From the NCBI GenBank assembly GCA_030248225.1, contig JASANE010003332.1:36259-100258 (forward strand): a stretch of DNA of 64,000 nt, in the 5' to 3' direction. The translations under genes and the position numbers were made by a program. The stretch is from Trileptium ribeirensis. Lineage: Eukaryota; Nematoda; Enoplea; Enoplida; Thoracostomopsidae. Positions 44,961 through 57,531 of the stretch are shown here, in pieces (the first letter of the stretch is position 1; each line of letters starts with the position of its first letter). The notes below the pieces were generated by a model that saw only the letters and a program-made list of their open reading frames with translations, did no database searches and was not told the DNA's origin.

Positions 44961-46393
44961 CTAATCTGACAGAAGTTAACACAACGCCTGTTGCAAAATC
45001 TATTATAGCTTAACTGGCGCGGAAAACAAGACAAAATAATAAACAAATAACTGACGACAAATGAAACAATTCTTTGGGTAAGTCGTGTTCCTCTAATTTT
45101 CATGCGCCACTACATTTCTTCTGTACAGTTGTGGCAAAAACAGTTATAGAAATTGACTTGTAACAGGGCTTACCAGTTGCAGTATCGTTTAAATGCAATA
45201 AAGCTGTTAAACTTTATATTTTAAATTAGAAACTTTGGAAAATGCCATATTTTTGAATGTTGAAAATTCTATTTATACTTGATATGTTGGGATTTCGATT
45301 TTTTCCGATTACCTTAGCTTGCATAAAATATATAAATTCGGTCTTGCGAGACCCTTGTGTATGCTACGATTAACTTTCGGCTTTAGTGTAGGAAATTAGT
45401 AATTAATTCCTAAGCAATTTTTATAGTAAAATAACAGGTCACAGTACTAACAATACAGCATATATATAGATATATATATGGTTCACCTTTTCTGTTTTAT
45501 TTATTGACTAGCAAATTGTGGTGCTTGTGTGCTAGCAATACTGCATTTGCATAGTACCACTGGTAACGATATATTGACAGCGACTGTTGGGACAGTTCTT
45601 GGAGTTAGCCTATAGTGATGCCAAAAATATTTCTATAATTTTTAGACCGGCAATGTGTTTTTGCAATGTATATACAAAGAAATATATGATAAAATTATTT
45701 TAAATGAACAAAGGTTGCATCGCTTGGTGCATCTCAAATATAATTATTGTTATTTTTAAAAAGAAATCAGGCAATAACTCAAATATTGCATGCGTTATCG
45801 GGACATAAATTATTTCAATACACTCCATACATCGCAGAATTATAAGATTGCTACAAGACCACAATACGGCAACAATAATTTGAAAAATAAAATCAAACAT
45901 GCGTCTAATATAATTCCGACAAAATTCAAATTTTAGTGGAAGGGCAATAGTTTTAAGAGTTGCGAATGTTTCGGAATCAAAGAAGAAAAATAAGCTATAT
46001 CGCGCGAAATGTGGAATACATTAACTAACAGTTTAATAGCGTGAATTGAAACCAATGGAGTCCGTATTAAAAAACCATTTCGTATTTTTAACATTCTACG
46101 GTCGACAATAATATTATGTTTGAAGACCGTAAGTATTGTGTTATTTTGGTTACTGCAATGAAATAAGTTGAAATGTTTCGATCACTGGAAAGCAAACTCC
46201 ACAATTTCTCGATCGTCCATAGAGTTTTGTTTTTTTGTAATGTGTTTAGTGATTTAATAGCGCATCGAATACAGAATTACCAGGGTAATAGGCGGCCTTC
46301 AGCTGCATCACCATTTTTGCCGGGTCTTCGGAGACAAAAAGCATTTACGTTCCTGTAAACCTGTTCGATCCTGTATGTTTTATGCCGTCAGTG
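44961..46393. other. No gene seen
   Basis: AT-rich; no recognised features apart from short open runs. Confidence 0.45.
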
Positions 46394-46503
46394 CTTGTCG
46401 CAGGCAAGCGTCCATAGCGACGTTGCTTTTGGTTATTGATGTCGATTCTTCCTATCATTGTGAAGCAGAATTCATCAAGTGCTTGTTCACCCACCAATAG
46501 GGA

Positions 46504-46538
<35 letters not shown>

Positions 46539-46547
46539 AGATTTACG
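46394..46547 (+). pseudogene. 28S ribosomal RNA fragment (pseudogene)
   Basis: About 150 bases match the 3' part of large-subunit rRNA in order: CAAGCG-TCCATAGCGACG, TTCCTATCATTGTGAAGCAG, TTGTTCACCCAC, AATAGGGAACGTGAGCTGGG, ACCGTCGTGAGACAGGTTAG. A short deletion (before TTGTTCACCC) and substitutions are present, and the conserved downstream sarcin-ricin region is absent. It is an isolated insertion, not part of an rDNA array. Confidence 0.9.
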
Positions 46548-48691
46548 CTTGGGAACACATCCATGTTTTAGGAAAGAATTGCAGTATATATTCTAAATCG
46601 ACTCAGGGATCGCTCTCGTTAAAATTTACCGCGCAGATCAGACACTATTGGTTTCCTGCAAAAGCATTGAAATTTCTGCATTTTTACTTTTCAACCAACA
46701 CAATTGTCACAACTCTACCCATTGTATACGTATTTACTGAAAGGCGTGCTATTAAACCTGCATAATATTGCAGCTATTAATATTAAATGGCTGCAGCATG
46801 AATACTCTCGCAGTAATATAGAAATATGCAAATGTGTCTTTTTCGACTTTTGGTAATAACAAAATATTTTTTGGTGCTTCGCAACCCCACTAGACCGTAA
46901 ATCAATCGCACAAAGAAACGTTAACTCACCAACAATTCTGAGTTTTCGGACGCCGAAAGAGATATCGGATGTACGCTGACAGAACAGAGGGTATCCTGAC
47001 CCCCACAACTTCTTACCCAAATCGAAGAGAAGAAAACTGACACGGACAATCCACACAGCGTGTCAAACAACCCTATATAAAGCCAGCTTATATACCAAAC
47101 TACCCTATGTAAGAACAACGCCCAAGACGGTGGTGTAATAACACGGTTGAGTTGGGTCATGTTTGTTACCCTCAATGTAGGTAATAAATTTTGCAATAAA
47201 GCTGGGAACGACCATTACATGCGTCAGGCGATAATTTGGCAAACATGCAATGTGTTACACTCTTCAGGCATTAGTTTTTGGTAAACGGAACCACTATGAC
47301 CTTTAGAATGAAATCTTCATCTCCCGAAAGCAAAGTACCTTCTGTATTTTTATCGCGATTATCAACTAACAATGAAGTCATTAAAAACGGAGAAAAGAAA
47401 TCAAGTATTAGCTAAATGTATCTCGTTATCCTAAATATCACGGTATCGAATTCCAGATGTAATTCAATGGGGAAAATGTCAAATTAGTTTTTCCCGTGTC
47501 CACGAAATGTAATCTTGCACTTGAAACCTCTATTGTAGAAGAAATAATCCGTTATGAAATTTATAAACCTTTATGAGTTCTCTGCACCTGTTTCAGTATC
47601 GAGGCTTATTCTTAAGATTACGGTATCAAAAACGACAGGCCTTTCAAATATGGTGTCACGTCAGCTTTTTTGAAATTTTAAGGCCTATCGTTGCTGCACT
47701 GCAACGGAGTACAGCGCCCAGCGAGATATTAAATCAGTTTGTCATTCAGCGTAGGTTTGTTCAATATATACTGAAATCACCATGAAATGGTGTTTTGAAT
47801 TGTACGCCGTCACTAAATTGCAATTCTTATTGGGAAAATAGTGTTGAATTCCAATAGGACACCGTTAAAGTGTGTTCAAGTCGTGTGTTTCTACATTAAG
47901 TGATATCGTGATTTGGGTGCTGAGATCGTCAAGTGACATAGCAAAAGAACAACCCAGGTGTGGCACACCATCGTGGATTCACGCATAACTGCGTTAGATT
48001 CTAAACAGTAAAGTTAGACAGGTAGTAGAAACGTATCTATGAACTTATGTATTCTTAGATCTAATTTAAGACCGCACCTACATTTTCGAGCAATGTTTAA
48101 ACGGTAGAGGTGGGCTGCAAGAAAACATCTGTATAATGTTAAACATGTGACCTGTGCGGGCTATGGATCCCATGAGTACTCTCTACCCCCGAGGACAATC
48201 TTTAAGCCCTTACCCGGACCGCACCGGCACGTCATATCTGCACACGTACACCGCTCAGCCTTGGATATATACATCGGAACAGCTTGCCGTTGTATAACTA
48301 GGCTATGTTTAGTGATTGTTTCAAATTTCAAGCATAGTTTCTGTTTAAAAACCTCCCAGATCCCACTTCACTGCCCCTTAAGACAAAGCATAAAAGCGCG
48401 GTTATTTTCGACACACTGTACACTAAGGATCTCTGTGTTAATTAATCCAACGATTAAAAACTGAAACTTTGGAAATTAATAAATGACAATTTTCGGAAAA
48501 TAATAAATGCATTTTCACCTTGTATGTTCGGATAGTTTGCTTTATTGAATACATACCACCCAAAACAGCTGTTCCAAAATTCCATAAATCTATTTTAGTT
48601 CTCTACGTGCAACTAGATTGAAAACGACCCTTGCTAATGCCAAAACAGTGGGTGGACGGAAAGCTAATCTGTAAATGAAAAATTGCTGTGT
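46548..48691. other. No supported gene; possible solo LTR near 47 kb
   Basis: At 47070-47205 a CTATATAAAG element is followed about 120 bases later by GCAATAAAGC, the arrangement of an LTR promoter and polyadenylation signal; no second copy or clear ends were found. Other open runs are unrecognised. Confidence 0.35.
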
Positions 48692-48870
48692 CATAATAAA
48701 TTGCAAGCACCCAGTAATTTTCCGAACAGATGGTGTTGCAAAAATAACCCAATAATAAATGGCATGCACCAAGTAATTTTCAAATCAGTGAGTCCACCAA
48801 AAATAACACAACAATTTGAAAATTACTGGATCTCAATAAATTGCGCGCACGAAGAAATTTTCAGGGTGCA
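48692..48870 (+). repeat. Imperfect short tandem repeat of an AATAAAT...GCACCAAGTAATTTTC module
   Basis: The module ATAAATTGCAAGCACCCAG, ATAAATGGCATGCACCAAG, ATAAATTGCGCGCACGAAG recurs at about 48695, 48756 and 48836, each followed by (A/T)AATTTTC. It is related to words in the array at 36.1-36.6 kb. Confidence 0.6.
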
Positions 48871-50859
48871 GTCAAAACCCAGTAATATTAATTTTTTGGA
48901 CAAATTTCATCCTCCTATAAAGTTTAAAGCATACCATCTACCATACAGGAATCACATACATTCTGAATAATTTGGGTACGTCATAGACGTATCGGAATTT
49001 TCGCATGGTCTTGACCACACAAAGAGGAAGGTTTAGGAATATGTTAGCGTATAATCATGAGTTTTTGAGGGACGCTTTGACTCGGACTGACCCGAGGGCT
49101 GGTTACGCGGTTCAAGCATTTGACATCAAAAATCGCCGGAAATCCACAGAAAGTTGACCCGCGTCCCACGAGTCATATGTTAAATCCTGATTCCTGCGCC
49201 CCAAGGAGGCGAAGTTCTCACATTTTTAACGTCCCGTATCCAGAAAATTTCACCCATAAAATGTTTTTTGGGAGGACCCTTCACATCCACATGGTACGAG
49301 GAAATCTTGAAAATCTTAAAAGGAGGTATGCAAACTTACTATGGTCCTTTTTAAATTGCCCTATATTTACCGGTGCCACAATTTGCTGTTCAGTGTTGTG
49401 TCATAGTTTAGAAACATGGAAAATGTAACGCTTTAAGACAATAAAATGTTACAAATACACATAAAGAAGCACAGCTACATAGCTGCTGCTGCAGGAAAAT
49501 TAACTTGGAAAGTATATCCTGGACAAGCCATTTTGAACAATGAGTTGAATTTTTCTCGCTACAAAATTATATAAATAAAAATAGCTTGGCAAAACAACAT
49601 CTGCAATATATTTTTAGCTGACACAACGCGAATCACACTTATCATGTATCAAAAATTGCAGCGGTGCGATGCCATGGCGCACGCAAAACAGCTACAACGC
49701 TAAGGAAAACAGAGGAATGGCATACAGGTGTTAAAATAATTCAGAACGCAAAACCAAGTCGGAGTACTTGAAAACTAACAATTATTAAGCTACATATTAT
49801 TGAAAATGAATTATTAAGTTTTTAAAAAAATTTCATTCCAAAAATTTTCAAGTGTTCTTTCTGCTAAAGAATAAAAATGAATGGAGCGTCGTAGCACCGT
49901 GGCGTCAGGTAGAGAGGGACAATGCTAACTACATGGCTAATTTATTTACTGCTAAATGAAATTATTATTATTCATAATTTTAAATTAATGTTTATAAGTG
50001 TACTTAAGCTGGAACAAAAGTGGATGACGAAGCTCTAGAAATAAAAGAATCTTCATTTGAGTTTCATACGGCTAGCTAGTTGTATTGTTTAAGCTACGTA
50101 TCCATTGTATCATTTTTTGATACGAAATAATGATAATCACACTTGTCATTTAACAACGGACCCAAATCAAATTTGAGACATATAACATTCCGTGGTTGCA
50201 AATAATCAATGCGAAATACTAGAGGCTCCTACCGCTGGATGATTCCTGAACTTATTAGCCTTGGTTATAGCATAAATCTTACAAGAAAGTTCAAACCTTG
50301 TAACGCGGCACAGCTTTATAGATTTTAGTAAGCGCGAGCTTCCTGCTTTATCTTAACTGCTGTTGGCGATGAGCCTTAATTATCATCACAAGGCTATTGT
50401 CATCCGTCATTTATAAACGAAAGTTAGTGATATTTCAGGTCCCGTCCCAACAATCCAGTCAAATGTTTCCCTAATATTCTTACTATTCCATCTATTTAAT
50501 ATAATTAAACTAAAGAATTGGTATAGTTGCTTTGTACAAGGCGCATATACAACATTGATATAACTAATAGTGATATTATTGTATTCAGTCTTCCCTTATC
50601 ATATTGATTACTCACTACTATCTAGAAAGATATATATCCCTCGTTTACATCAAAAATCCAGAAATAACCTTTGCGGCTGCTTCAAAAAGTAGCTACCATG
50701 CAATTTGTCATTGTGCCTCAAAGCTACGTAATATAGATTCAAGTACCATTGAAATTTTAGTCGCACTGCAAAATATTTAGTTGATGTAAACAGACTCAAT
50801 TGCGCTATCAAATGTTAAGTTATTCATTTTTTGCATTTTACTAGCATTTTCTTAACTAA
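48871..50859. other. No gene seen
   Basis: Includes a plus open run (49120-49428) with no recognised motif. Otherwise AT-rich and featureless by eye. Confidence 0.4.
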
Positions 50860-51235
50860 GAATAGTTTCTCGCAGCCGAGAGCAAAACTGGGTTAGCGTG
50901 GTTTCATCTTTAGTTGTCATTACCACCATAATCACCTGTAGCTTTGTGTTTGATAGGACTGTAAACACCTCTTGAACACCGGAAGCCATAAGATGCTTTG
51001 TCTGATAGAATATAAGCCACAACATCTGTTTACTTGTCGCAAAATCGATAATAGCTTATCTAAGAAGCATTCTAACAAGCCAAAAGGTTTGTGTGCCGAA
51101 AAACCAACCATATGGACTATTCTTGATGGTACATCGGCTGTAAACACATTGGAGATCTTTCAAAAATTATGAAATATTTGTGCTAGACTCTAGATAACCA
51201 AACCATCGTATTTAGCGTTCAACGACGGAAGGCCT
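50860..51235 (+). repeat. Dispersed repeat family C, copy 3
   Basis: Starts TAGTTTCTCGCAGCCGAGAG, contains AATCACCTGTAGCTTTGTGT, GTGCCGAAAAACCAACCATA, CTATTCTTGATGGTACATC and a late TAACCAAACCAT, in the same order as copy 1. Confidence 0.65.
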
Positions 51236-52109
51236 GAACTTTTATCAGTTATAAACAAACTCGCAAAATTTTAAAAGAAACTTATGAGGAAAAATCAGAA
51301 AAAACGTAGCAACATATTTGCTTACCCCTAGCCTACATATTCCCCTTGCCGCGCACTCGCACACCCTCCCTCCACCATATACGGGAATCGGCTACACCCT
51401 TCACCGACGCACCTTGGACACATATGATATAGCTGTCTAGTATAACGCAAAATACGGAAACTACATTTCAATATTGTATTATTACTGTAACATATAGAAA
51501 ATTTTAGTAACGATCCATAAAGGCATAATTTTAAGTTTGTCATCCACAAATATAGAGTAACAGACTGTATTTAGACGACAAGTATACAATCTCCATTCGA
51601 CAAAATAGCTTACGCACGGTTGTCATCTGTAATTTAGGAGCTATATATTTTTGATATAGGATGTTGATTTTTGATATTGTGTCACTATTTATGCATAATA
51701 AGCAAACGTTGCTTCCTGGCAAAATAATTTGCTCGAAGGGTGCATAAAACGAGGGCTTCATAAAACTACGACCGGGATATGTGGTTTGAAACCCATTCCG
51801 CTATTTTGTATTGTAAGAACATTTGGTACTACCATAACTTGTTGAAAAAAGTGCTGTCCAATCGTCATGAGATGTCTGACGTTAAAGGCAACAGGCACGC
51901 ATAGTACAATACAGTATACGAGTAAAGTGCCAAAAATACATATAAAACATCATTTGATGAAATTGAAGGCTTTATGAAACAACTCTGGCAACGCAACCAA
52001 ACGTATATTAAATTTCTGACAATTTCGATAAGATTAAAACATCTGTTTAGATAAACTTCTTGAGTAAATTATGCGAAATGCGACCATTCGCGTACAGTGA
52101 AGGTACGTC
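51236..52109. other. No gene seen
   Basis: A small less AT-rich patch at 51330-51430; its open run (minus strand) is unrecognised. Confidence 0.4.
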
Positions 52110-52240
52110 ATTCCAACTGCACTATTTATGTTATCATGTGCCCACCGTTTAAAACTTTTGCCCCCTGTAGTCAAAAGCAAACAGTACGAATAGTTGCAGT
52201 CACACGTACACTATGTTACTAAAACTGAAGGTGTTCACTA
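52110..52240 (+). repeat. Dispersed repeat family B, copy 2
   Basis: TTATGTTATCATGTGCCCAC, ACTTTTGCCCCCTGTAGTC and CAGTCACACGTACAC align with 41140-41290 in the same orientation. Confidence 0.6.
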
Positions 52241-54707
52241 TACCATATATTGAATTTGCTTCTTCTTAGAATGTGTTAGCTGCCATAGCTTACTCAGTTT
52301 GAAGATATCACGGACGCCGTGCTGCTACAATGCACACGGTATATATGACCCCTAAATAAAACCTGGATTTCGATAAGCAAACCATTTAAATGTACAAATG
52401 GAAATAGAGGCTTTATGTAGTTAGTTACTTTTTTTCAGCGTTTTGTCCAGTTGCCAACCTGATGATATATGATCAATCTCACACCATCAAGAAGTTACGC
52501 AATGAAGGCGTCAGCCACACCCTAGGTGAATTAGACAGTGCCTCGCACACCGTGAATTTTCGTGCAAACGGTAAGCTAGCTACCCTGTTCAAATTTGAAA
52601 TAATTATATACGGTGCCAGCGATACTGTGTTGCGTAAGGTGTGTCTGACACTTTCATGGGTACATAAGTTGCTAAAGAAGGAAGACATTATAAGGTGAAT
52701 CTAGCATAATCGCTCTCCGGAGAAGCGGAAATTCAAGATAAAACTGTAACGCCATTGCAGAGCGGTGAACATTTTGCCGTGCTTTCGAATACGTTGTCCT
52801 CGGGTATGTATAGCTATAAAGATTTATGAGCTTTTAAATATCAAATATTTGCCTTTGCGCATAAGGAATCATTTCATGCAAAATATATACTTATTTGTTG
52901 AAGATATATATTTTCAATGATTTGAAACTTTCACTACTGTTTTATGGAAATTTTCGATGACACATTGTTATAATTTTAAAGAAAATTTTTGAATTTTTTT
53001 AAATGTTTTAACTTTTCAATTTTTTAATTTCTTACTTGTGTTGCTTATTCCACACGTCATGCAAAAACCAATTGACTGGTGTTTGATATATATGAAGATG
53101 ATCAAGCAACACATGCAAAAACGCACGGAAAATGAAGTTAAGCCACTTATAAAATATTTGAAAACTTATAGAAACAGACGCTGCAAAGGCTGTGCTAAAA
53201 CAAAGTGTAACCTCTAGTTTCATTAGGAATAAATGTAGTTATGAAGCGCCGCTATGCATTTTCTACTAAAGACACAAGTGCAAATGAAGTTAAAAACCAC
53301 TTTCTTCGCCAGCATATATTGCAAGGTGCTTTCGTAAGGGTTAGCGAAAGGCCAAATTTTGATTATTTAAGATCACTCTGCGGATAAAATTGGAAAAAGA
53401 ATAACATATATCTATTAAACATAGAAAACTGCATTTTCTGATCAACGCAGGAATCGGATCGCAGGATAGACCCCGGAAGAATGGGGCAGGTGTCCCCCAC
53501 AAATCAATGTTGAGGGGCAATTGTTCCCAGATTTCGCCAATTTTTGTGTCAGTTTACCCAAAAATTTCGGAGCCTTTGGCACGGGAGAAGCGAAGGTAGT
53601 AAATATTACTTGAGAAGAGATCCGAGCAATAGGGCGTGACTCTGCTGTCCGCATGAACACCTTTACATCAGACAAGTTTTATCTACTTTTGTTCCAAACA
53701 TGTTTTGTTTTAGCTTGCCCCAAATGTTATTTACCTTGGCATACCAACAGATATGTTTTATCATAGCTTGCCCTCCTACATTCAACATTGCCCCCAACTG
53801 CCTGACAATAGGTATACTTTTATATATATTTTTATAAACAAGAGAATAAGAAATCAAATGAGTCCATCTTGAATAGGTTTACAAAGGCGTATATATAACT
53901 TCATAATGCATCAGGGAAGACCATGACACTAGGCAGTATTATAATGTAATCCCACGTAAGATCTAACAATTTTTTCCGGTCCAACCCCATTTCATTTCTG
54001 AAGCAGTCGTCAAACTTCAGTGACCCTACGTTTACTGTGGGGAAGGCAAGATTTCTAGGCAAGTTTGGTGAGAAACGGTGGAAAATTCTTTGATATATAT
54101 TGTAAAATTTTCAACCAACCACAACAAAACTGCGAGTGACACCTAATCTGCCGCAAAACGTAGTGTGTCCGAACTTTCCCCACAAAAAGCTAGGATTACT
54201 GAATTTTGACACCCCATCCGAAATGGGGGGGGGTGTGCAAGATCGGAAACGCCGGTATTATCCAACATGAGTATGCATTGCATAGCTGCCAACCGTTGTG
54301 GTATTACTTTGTGCAATTTTGATATTAGTGATTACATGACTGCAGCGCCAAATCAGTAAATGAAACATTTCTGAATTTGTCCACGATGTAAAGCAATCCT
54401 AAATGGCTAAGTGTTTAAAATGGACCAACGATAATCATGCCAAACCCAAGACAGTACACTTCACTGTCTACCGCTTTCCATGAACATCGTTACAACAAAT
54501 GTTAGCAAATAAAAATTGTAATTGCTATATATGCATATAAAACCAGAAAGTGGGATCATGGGTCGCGTCGGTTGCCTTTTTCAGTGGGTCACGCATAGTG
54601 GGTCATGAGTCCAATCTCTATGGGTCCACCTAGGAGGCGTTAAAATTTACTAAAGCATACATGACACAATGAACTATTTGTTTCGATTTTAGCTACATGA
54701 ACCATTA
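52241..54707. other. No gene seen
   Basis: Includes a plus open run at 52462-52698 that coincides with weaker family B similarity, and a GCCAATTTTTG-type repeat with CCCC blocks at 53445-53600. GGGTC words at 54545-54630 are repeat debris. Confidence 0.4.
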
Positions 54708-54714
54708 GTAATAT

Positions 54715-55126
54715 CAAGAGTGCATTAGAGAAGAGTATGACACTTCACTGCACTCACATGTTAGCATTGGTTTGATGATGCGGGTGTTTTCGGCCTGACC
54801 CCTCTCCCAGTTTCTGGGGGTAGCTCGGACCCCCTACCACTTCCCAGTTTTTTTTTTTTGGGGGGGGGGTCGGTCGGACACCCCAATTTCTGGGGGGTGG
54901 TCGGTTTATAAGCAGCTGCTTATAACCGGACCCCCCAGAAATTGGGGGGTCCGACCAACTCCCCCAAACAAAACAGGGGTACGACCTACCCCCCAGAAAC
55001 TGGGGGTCCGGGCATCTCGATCCACTCCCAGCAACTGCGGGGGGGTCAGACCGAAAACGCCCATACTTCAAACACAGGCCAACATGTGAGTGCAAGGGAA
55101 TGTCACTCTTCCCTAATGCACTATTG
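54715..55126. mobile_element. Foldback MITE, 412 bp, hAT-like
   Basis: Almost the whole element is an inverted repeat centred on AAGCAGCTGCTT (about 54917). The arms start CAAGAGTGCATTAGAGAAGA and, in complement, CAATAGTGCATTAGGGAAGA, and each includes CACTCACATGTT, GTTTTCGG and several CCCC-AGAAA-TGGGG hairpins. Perfect 7-base direct repeats GTAATAT flank it (54708-54714, 55127-55133). There is no coding capacity; a T/G homopolymer tract lies near 54850. Confidence 0.85.
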
Positions 55127-55133
55127 GTAATAT

Positions 55134-56749
55134 AAAATAAAACACACGCTGTTTAGAACAGTATCATTCCAACTGTAGTAAGAGGACCTTATTGGTAGTC
55201 AGCCGTCTATATACCGTTGAGCCGCCGACTGGCCGTTGGCCGACGGTCGGCCGAAAATATAAACATCCGGCTGACAACTGGCCGTTTGACCCCAAAACCG
55301 GCCGTTTGCCCAACACTACTGTATAAATCAATTGCATGCTTATTCGGTTGAGATCCTAAAGCTTCATTATGCTACTAATCTTTACAACTCAGCGAATGTA
55401 AGAGATTGTCGTACTGATTCGAAGTTTAAAACCAATGCCGAATTTTGTATTAAAAATACAGCACAATTTTGCAGTGTTTTGTGCATTTAGCCACACCTGT
55501 ATGTTAATATTATGGTAGGTCACATGATGCGGTGTTTACGTAATATTGTCTAACACGTGTAGGGTTTGTCCCTCCATGATCCCGACCATACCATGCCGCA
55601 CGGTAGTTAAAAGGCATACAATTTAAAATAAAGGACAGTGTCAAAGTAATGCCACGTATCGCATACTATGGTGCTGTGGACACCCTATATTTCAAAAAGT
55701 TTTAAAAAGGCGGGAAAATTATCGGGCAAATGTTTAATTATACAAGTATGTTCAAGGTACACCGCATTGTTAATATTGTTGCATCAGGGTGCCATGAAAA
55801 CTTTGCTCCATATTGTAACGCGAGAAATATACTTTCCAAGCGCTGTCGTCGTCGCTACATAAAGTTTGACTATGTTTACTGCACCATATATGAATGTCGG
55901 CGGTGCTTTGGACACCATATAAAATTAAAAATAGTAATGGTGCGTTGTGTACCATATTGTTGACGGTTTTGATTTAGACTATACGTGAACAAAACTTCCA
56001 CATGTTGGGCGAATTATACCTTGAACGTTGCGAAATTTGGAAGACAATTTTTACGCTAGATTTTTTATACTGCAGAATTTTGGGAATTTTAGTAACCGGT
56101 TCACCCTACATTTGACTTTATAATTGTCACTTCTCTGACAAAAATAAATTCAAGTATATTTAGCCAGCAGGGATACGTTACCGCGTGCTCTACTGAACTA
56201 TAGGGCAAGTTAAGAACTAATATTTGTTCCAATAGATAGCATACTGATTCACTGTTCTTGTTTCGCCACTCGCTCGTAATTTTGCAGAGGCACATGAGCC
56301 AACCTCCCCTGATTTGAAATCACGACAAGTCGGATTTTACCGACATAAAATGGGCTATCTAAACCAAGGGAACAAATTTTATGAAAAATTTTTTAAGTGT
56401 TTTAATGAAGAGGGCTAAAATAGTTATTAAATCGTCTCAGAAGCGATGCAATTCCTACTCCATTGAAGTCATAAGCAATGTTTTAAATTAATGTTTACGT
56501 AACTTTATAGAATTTTTGCTTTAAAATGGGACTTTACAAGAAATATTGCACATTTTTGTATCAATTGATTTTTCGTTGGGAAATCAAAAAATTATAAATA
56601 AAATTGAAAAACATTGATCACTTAGATAGGCCGCTGGTGGATCACCATTTTCCAAGGGGTCATCGGTGGGACTGTAAAATATTGTGAGCAGAGAACTCCG
56701 TGGGTCACGTGGGTCGTGGGTCACTTTTAGGTGACATGTCCATTCATGA
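55134..56749. other. No gene; one decayed hAT-like end
   Basis: At 55200-55321 GGCCG-rich palindromic sequence ends in GCCCAACACTACTG, whose complement (CAGTAGTGTTGGGC) resembles hAT termini; the other end was not found. Open runs at 55668-55963 overlap in several frames and are not called. Confidence 0.4.
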
Positions 56750-57185
56750 ATATAGATAGTATCTCGCAAGCGAGGGTGAAACGGAGCTAGCGTTATTTCA
56801 TCTATATGTTGTCTTTGTGCGTGATAACCTATATAACAACACTTGTGTTTGATGTATATACCGTCCAAAGGCCTGGGGAGCACTAGAAGCCTTATAATGC
56901 TGAGCTAATATCAATTAAGGCACGCCTCGTATTCTACACGTCACAAAATCTAAAAAATCTTATGTGAAGGCCCAGAAAGCATTGCATCACATAAGTACAT
57001 CACAACAGCTAAATTTTTCAGTCATTGGGTTCACCGAAGGTCGACCTTAGACCCCATGAAACCTACTGAAGAGGCATGGTACAGTTATGTTGGATTCTAT
57101 ATAAGAACACAACTGCATTCAGCGTGCCGAAAAACTGATGCACCGTTCTATATGCCCTGAGAGCAACATGTAACTGAGACAAATT
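56750..57185 (+). repeat. Dispersed repeat family C, copy 4
   Basis: TAGTATCTCGCAAGCGAGGG, GAAACGGAGCTAGC, TTGTGTTTGATGTATATACC, CATTCAGCGTGCCGAAAAAC and TATCCTGGAAAT follow copy 1 in order over about 430 bases. Confidence 0.7.
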
Positions 57186-57444
57186 ATATCCTGGAAATTG
57201 GCTTTGTCGACAATAAAACAATTAAAATCACAGAAAAGAACATGAAACATTATATATATTAAATCTTTTAAAGTATTAATAAAAATTAAGACGTAGCTCC
57301 TGAAATATGATGGATTTGGATTGAACGAAACTATAGGATTCAGCGTGTGTGATAACCCACGCGTGTCGTTCGTCCGGTTTAGTGATTCGATTACAATTAA
57401 TAATTTGCAATTCTATACATTGTTTCTGCTCAATTACACAAAAG

Positions 57445-57531
57445 TGCGCAGGCACAGGTTCAGAAAATCAACATCATACTATCAGCCCTAATGGATGCCA
57501 AGAAATTTACTGTCCAGATAGAAATGTTTAG
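57445..57531 (+). CDS. Candidate cysteine-containing terminal exon (unknown)
   Basis: A 28-residue open segment after CACAAAAG carries three cysteines, including NGCQEIYC-PD just before TAG, a spacing loosely like the end of single-domain von Willebrand type C peptides. The acceptor's pyrimidine tract is weak and no companion exon was found, so chance is the more likely explanation. Confidence 0.2.
   Translation, partial: CAGTGSENQHHTISPNGCQEIYCPDRNV

Noticed and set aside
46257..46358. Short minus frame (33 residues) with protein-like composition beside the 28S fragment
   Set aside because: Too short, bounded by a stop immediately upstream, no splice site; not enough to call a gene.
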